Shown here one piece after another: positions 60,814 to 64,000 of a stretch of DNA of 64,000 nucleotides. Under the pieces are notes generated by a model. The model was not told where the DNA came from. It was given only the letters and a program-made list of their open reading frames with translations, and did not search any database. The first letter of the stretch is position 1. Each line of letters opens with the position of its first letter. The position numbers and the translations under genes were made by a program. The DNA comes from Haliscomenobacter sp965225875 (lineage in GTDB: Bacteria > Bacteroidota > Bacteroidia > Chitinophagales > Saprospiraceae), in assembly GCF_965225875.1 (NCBI RefSeq), contig NZ_CBDDBS010000002.1:2294001-2358000 (forward strand), given 5' to 3'.

Positions 60814-61902
60814 ATGACCTATTGTCGATTCATAAGTTTGATCAAATACACGTGTGTCGGTTTAATTCTTTGCACCTTACTCCAGTGTAAGCCTTCTTCG
60901 CCCAAAATCGAAGAAGGCAAAGCTGCCACTGCCTCTATAGGCAGCACCACAACGAGTGTTACCACCACCCCATCCACCTTCTCCACCCTCGCCTACACCG
61001 TCCACGCCTCTGGCCGTATCCAACCCCACTTCACCGAACTGCTCCTCTCCGAGCGCTCTGGCCTGCTCCTCACTTGCCGTGCCCACAACAACCAGGCCAT
61101 CAAAAAAGATGAAATCATTGCCACAATCGAAAGCACCGCTCTAGAGCTCCGCCGTGAAAAACTCCTCATCCAGCAGTACAACGCCCAAAAAGAATACGAA
61201 AGCCAGCTACTCGGCTATGAAAGCCTACTCAAGGGTAAAAGCCCCCAGGAAGCCGAAGAAGTACGCAAAAAACTACGCGCTTCCGCCGGGCTGTCGGGCA
61301 TTGAAGTAGAACTCAAGGAACTGGACTACGAAAAGCAACAAAGCACTATCCGTGCGCCAGTCAGCGGGGTACTCAGTGATGTAAAGGTACAGGCAGGCAT
61401 GCACATCAAGGCGGGGCAGGAATTGTTCCGCATCCATTCTGCGCAGGATTTGTACGCGGAGGTGAAGGTATTGGAATCAGACCTACCCTTGCTGCGCATC
61501 GGGCAAAGTGCGGAGGTACAGCCCCTGGCTATGCCCGCCAAAACCTACGCCGCTACCCTTAGCGAGATCAACCCTGGTGTGGATGCAAATGGCATGATCC
61601 AGGTTCGTTTAAAAATCAGGAGCCCAGCGGGTTTGCTGCCCGGCATGAATGTAGAAGCCAGTGTAAATGTCCCGCAAAAGAAAGCGGTGGTGGTACCCAA
61701 AGCGGCGGTCGTACTACGTGGAGGCCGCCCCGTGGTGTTCACCTATGAGGATGGCTTGGCCAAGTGGAACTACGTGACGACTGGGCTGGACAATGGCCGG
61801 GAAATTGAAATTGTGGAGGGGATTAAGGCTGGAATGGAGGTGATTACTTCGAATAATTTGCAGATTTCGCATGATGCGAAAGTTGAAAAGTTGAAACATT
61901 GA
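60814..61902 (+). CDS. RND periplasmic adaptor subunit (HlyD/MFP family)
   Basis: A 362-residue membrane-fusion protein with lipobox LLQC. It has a lipoyl-like half at GRIQPHFTELLLSERSGLL and APVSGVLSDVKVQAGMHIKAGQ, a coiled coil between (LRREKLLIQQYNAQKEYES), and a beta-barrel and membrane-proximal domain ending with the family phrase VVVPKAAVVLRGGRPVVF. It links the RND permease and TolC channel of the same locus. The stop codon and the last residues (KVEKLKH) are encoded by a truncated GTTGARGA repeat. Its G+C-rich composition matches the permease gene, unlike the intervening A+T-rich block. Confidence 0.9.
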   Translation: MTYCRFISLIKYTCVGLILCTLLQCKPSSPKIEEGKAATASIGSTTTSVTTTPSTFSTLAYTVHASGRIQPHFTELLLSERSGLLLTCRAHNNQAIKKDEIIATIESTALELRREKLLIQQYNAQKEYESQLLGYESLLKGKSPQEAEEVRKKLRASAGLSGIEVELKELDYEKQQSTIRAPVSGVLSDVKVQAGMHIKAGQELFRIHSAQDLYAEVKVLESDLPLLRIGQSAEVQPLAMPAKTYAATLSEINPGVDANGMIQVRLKIRSPAGLLPGMNVEASVNVPQKKAVVVPKAAVVLRGGRPVVFTYEDGLAKWNYVTTGLDNGREIEIVEGIKAGMEVITSNNLQISHDAKVEKLKH

Positions 61903-61940
61903 AAAGAGGCTACCGCAGCATCTTTGACAAGATTGGCATC
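61881..61940. repeat. Truncated copy of the GTTGARGA-family palindrome
   Basis: Only the left half is present: AAGTTGAAAAGTTGAAACATTG, then GGCTACCGCAGC and TTTGACAAG, which match the left halves at 54407 and 57931. The mirrored right half is missing. It supplies the stop codon of the adaptor gene. Confidence 0.75.
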
Positions 61941-62000
61941 TTTTAATGAGAATCGGAGGGCTGTCGTACGCCATAAAGTATTAAGGGCCTGACACTTCAA

Positions 62001-62240
62001 ACCCCAGTTCCATTTATCCTCAATCCACAGCCCCTTGAACAATTCCCTGCTCCTGAGGTACAACTCCTGCATCGTAGCAATGGTGATGGACTTGCTAAAG
62101 CGGCGAGGACGGGAGAGGAAATACGCTCCAGGGCTTTGACAAATTTGGTAGATGCACCGCGTTTTATCAATGTACTTGAAATCGTATTCGATGATCTTCC
62201 GAAAATCTTGTAAACCAACGGGAAGCTTTTTGAGTGCCAT
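62001..62240 (-). pseudogene. AAA-ATPase-like (DUF1703 type) gene fragment
   Basis: Eighty codons from ATG 62240 match the N-terminus of the AAA-ATPase_like/DUF1703 family: MALKKLPVGLQDFRKIIEY, YIDKTRCIYQ, FLSRPRRFSKSI, LYLRSRELFKGLWI. The P-loop has an S in place of the usual G before K-S (RRFSKS), and similarity stops after KWNW while the frame continues into unrelated sequence. It is a remnant of a selfish or accessory gene, beside the truncated repeat. Confidence 0.75.
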
Positions 62241-62355
62241 ACCAGACTGAGTTTGATGACAGAGATAAATAAAAAGACGTGGTTCTGGCCGGGCGACGTA
62301 AACCAATTTTAGAACACCCCCTTTTGCGTGTTTAGTGATTTTAGGACGAGATAAT

Positions 62356-62411
62356 ATTAAAGCTGGGTAGAGGTGATTACTTGGAATAATTTGCAAATTT
62401 TGCATGATGTG
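62356..62411 (+). repeat. Fossil copy of the 3' end of the adaptor gene
   Basis: About 56 bases match 61822-61878 (codons for KAGMEVITSNNLQISHDA) with about nine differences and one indel, and the frame is destroyed. The copy lies beyond the DUF1703 fragment, which is thus flanked by direct repeats of the adaptor's end. Confidence 0.75.
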
Positions 62412-62475
62412 CTAGGGAGAAAATTGGTAAGGAAAATCCAGGTGATGTTGAAAAAAATTTCATTTTTTCTCGCTC

Positions 62476-62516
62476 ATTCCGTTTTTTGTCCCCAAGTGCG
62501 GTTTTATTTGTTTAGA
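62476..62516 (+). promoter_or_regulatory. Shared upstream motif, copy 3
   Basis: ATTCCGTTTTTTGTCCCC followed at the same spacing as at 58664 by TTTATTTGTTTAGA. It lies 72-112 bases before the second cysteine-rich peptide gene. See the entry at 58664. Confidence 0.6.
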
Positions 62517-62587
62517 GTTCAACACCAGATTGGACTTGGCGGATTCCGAAAAGCCGAGAGAGTAGGAATATGCAAATTGGATGAAAA

Positions 62588-63025
62588 ATGATCAAGACAA
62601 TTTTTAAAATTACAGCCGTTCTAACTCTTCTTGTACTGGGAGGGATGCCAAACAATTTGTCTTCTCAAAGCTTTAATGAATTTGCTGATGGCGCATCAGA
62701 TGCTTGGCATCAAGCAACTTCATCATCAGGCGATGACGGCGGGACAAATCCGTATGACAGTGCATATGAAGAATCTACTAGTGGAAGCTCTTCTTGTAAT
62801 TGCGGAGTACCTGCTGTCAAAAATGCGATGCCTATTGCGGGTCAATCTAAGGAGGTTACTATTTGGAAAGCCGAATTAAGGTCAGTATGGAGTTGGACTC
62901 AGCTTAAATATGTTACAGTCAGTGTAAAAGTAGAAAAAAGGTGCTATGTAACACCATATTCATGCATGTATGTGAAGATGGAAGTGGGACCATGTTGCGC
63001 TTGCGTCCAATCAGTTTGTGGTTGA
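62588..63025 (+). CDS. Secreted 8-cysteine peptide 2
   Basis: A 145-residue exported protein with a signal peptide (MIKTIFKITAVLTLLVLGG), a serine/aspartate-rich stretch (ASDAWHQATSSSGDDGGTNP) and a C-terminal cysteine region (SCNCGVPAVKNAM ... KRCYVTPYSC ... PCCACVQSVCG). Eight cysteines again, but larger spacing than in peptide 1. The propeller gene following it at 63321, together with the shared upstream motif, mirrors the first module. Sequence similarity between the two peptides is limited to signal peptide, cysteine count and C-terminal cysteine position. Function unknown. Confidence 0.75.
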   Translation: MIKTIFKITAVLTLLVLGGMPNNLSSQSFNEFADGASDAWHQATSSSGDDGGTNPYDSAYEESTSGSSSCNCGVPAVKNAMPIAGQSKEVTIWKAELRSVWSWTQLKYVTVSVKVEKRCYVTPYSCMYVKMEVGPCCACVQSVCG

Positions 63026-63320
63026 ATACGCAGTTTGTTTGAATTGTTATATTGCACTCTGCCAAGTATTGTGCATGCCTATGCACACCTCCTAGCCTCC
63101 TTAAGCTGTTGCCACTACTCTATGCACAAAACTCGGCGGAGCGCAGTATAAAATTACCGGGCTTTAGCACTTTTAGAAATACTTGCACCATTTTCTGGGT
63201 AGTGAGGTTTAATCTAACAAAAATAAGGGAAGAGGTTAAAATCACTTAATCACTTCCTTTTTCTTCAAAATATCATTGCACAATACTCGGTTAGCTTAAC
63301 CATACGTTAAATGAATCTAT
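63026..63320. other. Intergenic region, nothing clear
   Basis: The 295-base gap between the second peptide and propeller genes has no credible gene. There is only a short inverted repeat, GGTTAGCTTAACC, near 63290, and no strong terminator. Base composition is A+T-rich. Confidence 0.5.
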
Positions 63321-64000
63321 ATGAATAAGTCAAGATATTTTTTAACATTCGCCACTATTTCAATGTTGATTTTTTTATGTTATATTCTGTTTCTGAATAA
63401 GAAAGCTATATTTGTAAAAAATGGAGTTTTAACACTAAAGACTTGTAATTTTGAAAACACATCTAAAATAAATACCATAATTGATACTTTTTTTTACATA
63501 GCCCTGCACGATAAAACGGGCTTCTTTAATACATTGGGAGACTTGAATGATGTAAAAATACACAATGATACCCTATGGGTTTTAGACTCGAAATTTAATT
63601 TATTCGCTTTCCAAAAAAATGGTCAAATAATTGGTCAGGTAAATAAAAATGGAGACGGACCCGGGAGAACACTGCAAATATCGGATTTTGAGGTTCTAAA
63701 TGGAAAAGTTTATACGTTAGAAATGTCTAAAAGTTTCTTACAAGTATATGACGGAAAAACCTTCGAATACATTAAAAATATAAATTTAGCCCCTGAATTT
63801 ACTTATAGCGACTTGGCTTATTGCAATGAACAATGGTTCTTTTTCGCTCCTAGTGCTTTATCAGATAATGCCTTGCATGTTTATTCATACGATTTCAAAC
63901 TTAAATATAAGTTATTAAGTCATGTAGTCAACAACAAAAGGATGCTTTTGGTGCCTCCTAAGCCTTTGATTTTAAATAACAAAAAAATGACTGTAAACTT
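63321..64000 (+). CDS. 6-bladed beta-propeller protein (3' end off the window)
   Basis: From ATG 63321 the frame is open to the window end (about 226 residues). An N-terminal membrane helix (ATISMLIFLCYILFLN) is followed by blade repeats. The classic propeller phrase GQVNKNGDGPGRTLQISDFE and the following VLNGKVYTLEM and FLQVYDGKTFEYI mark the 6-bladed beta-propeller (DUF4934-like) family. No lipobox is visible, so it may be anchored by the helix. It is the second propeller gene in the cysteine-peptide region, and A+T-rich. A CSSC partner might lie beyond the edge. Confidence 0.85.
   Translation, partial: MNKSRYFLTFATISMLIFLCYILFLNKKAIFVKNGVLTLKTCNFENTSKINTIIDTFFYIALHDKTGFFNTLGDLNDVKIHNDTLWVLDSKFNLFAFQKNGQIIGQVNKNGDGPGRTLQISDFEVLNGKVYTLEMSKSFLQVYDGKTFEYIKNINLAPEFTYSDLAYCNEQWFFFAPSALSDNALHVYSYDFKLKYKLLSHVVNNKRMLLVPPKPLILNNKKMTVN

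Noticed and set aside
63052..63249. Open frame of 65 codons after the second cysteine-rich peptide gene
   Set aside because: It lacks an ATG start of its own, a signal peptide or any recognisable feature, and its composition looks like untranslated sequence.
1..64000. tRNA, rRNA, tmRNA, riboswitch
   Set aside because: No T-loop-like GGTTCGAATCC-type core with paired arms, rRNA signature or cobalamin-box sequence was seen; a covariance-model search would be needed to exclude them firmly.

Overview
The window looks like a chromosomal segment of a member of the phylum Bacteroidota, probably a Saprospirales/Haliscomenobacter-type organism. The grounds are: a type IX secretion sorting domain on an esterase, a PorE-like OmpA protein, DUF2911, HYC_CC_PP and DUF2147 family proteins, a compact Bacteroidota-type ParE, a class II (B12) ribonucleotide reductase, lipoproteins and 6-bladed beta-propeller proteins typical of the phylum, and an almost complete absence of Shine-Dalgarno sequences. 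The lineage below phylum is inference. No rRNA, tRNA or CRISPR array was found.

Layout. 1-5300: a heavy-metal locus on the minus strand (HYC_CC_PP protein, HMA-AraC regulator, DUF2911 protein, CusA-type RND pump running off the left edge). 5475-17108: housekeeping and envelope genes (serC, YgjP-like peptidase, PorE-like protein, FAD oxidoreductase, parE, small membrane proteins, NfeD-like). 17368-23474: a Nim-like flavoprotein, a two-barrel plus di-haem peroxidase operon, an ion channel overlapping an LCIB-type carbonic anhydrase, and a T9SS esterase. 23585-29069: a TonB-C protein, a DUF433/DUF5615 toxin-antitoxin pair, an ECF sigma factor, an oxidoreductase and an MFS carrier. 29309-31906: nrdJ. 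32461-33850: a dense cluster of REP-like hairpins next to a RAYT (REP-associated tyrosine transposase) gene. 33848-41687: DUF2147, an alkyltransferase-like protein, an LAS peptidase, ppiD, wbpB/wbpD sugar genes, a MoxR ATPase and a dicarboxylate symporter. 42460-52724: two paralogous repeat proteins, a membrane MutS-like ATPase, an XRE/ScfR-type regulator, DPP IV and smpB.

52757-64000 is the most unusual part. A TolC-type channel, an RND permease and, 2.9 kb further on, the periplasmic adaptor of a tripartite efflux system bracket an A+T-rich block. The block carries two mini helix-turn-helix genes, a secreted 8-cysteine peptide, a beta-propeller lipoprotein and a CSSC lipoprotein. A second 8-cysteine peptide plus a second propeller gene follows at 62588-64000. 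Both peptide genes sit behind the same upstream motif with identical internal spacing, and the core of that motif also precedes the TolC gene. This repeated peptide/propeller module is the best candidate here for an undescribed system.

A second theme is a crowd of long intergenic palindromes (about 30-300 bp). Many are built from roughly 9-bp tandem repeats, and they often supply or abut the stop codon of the preceding gene. One palindrome lies in frame inside the RND permease gene. The REP/RAYT cluster is a separate, shorter-hairpin system.
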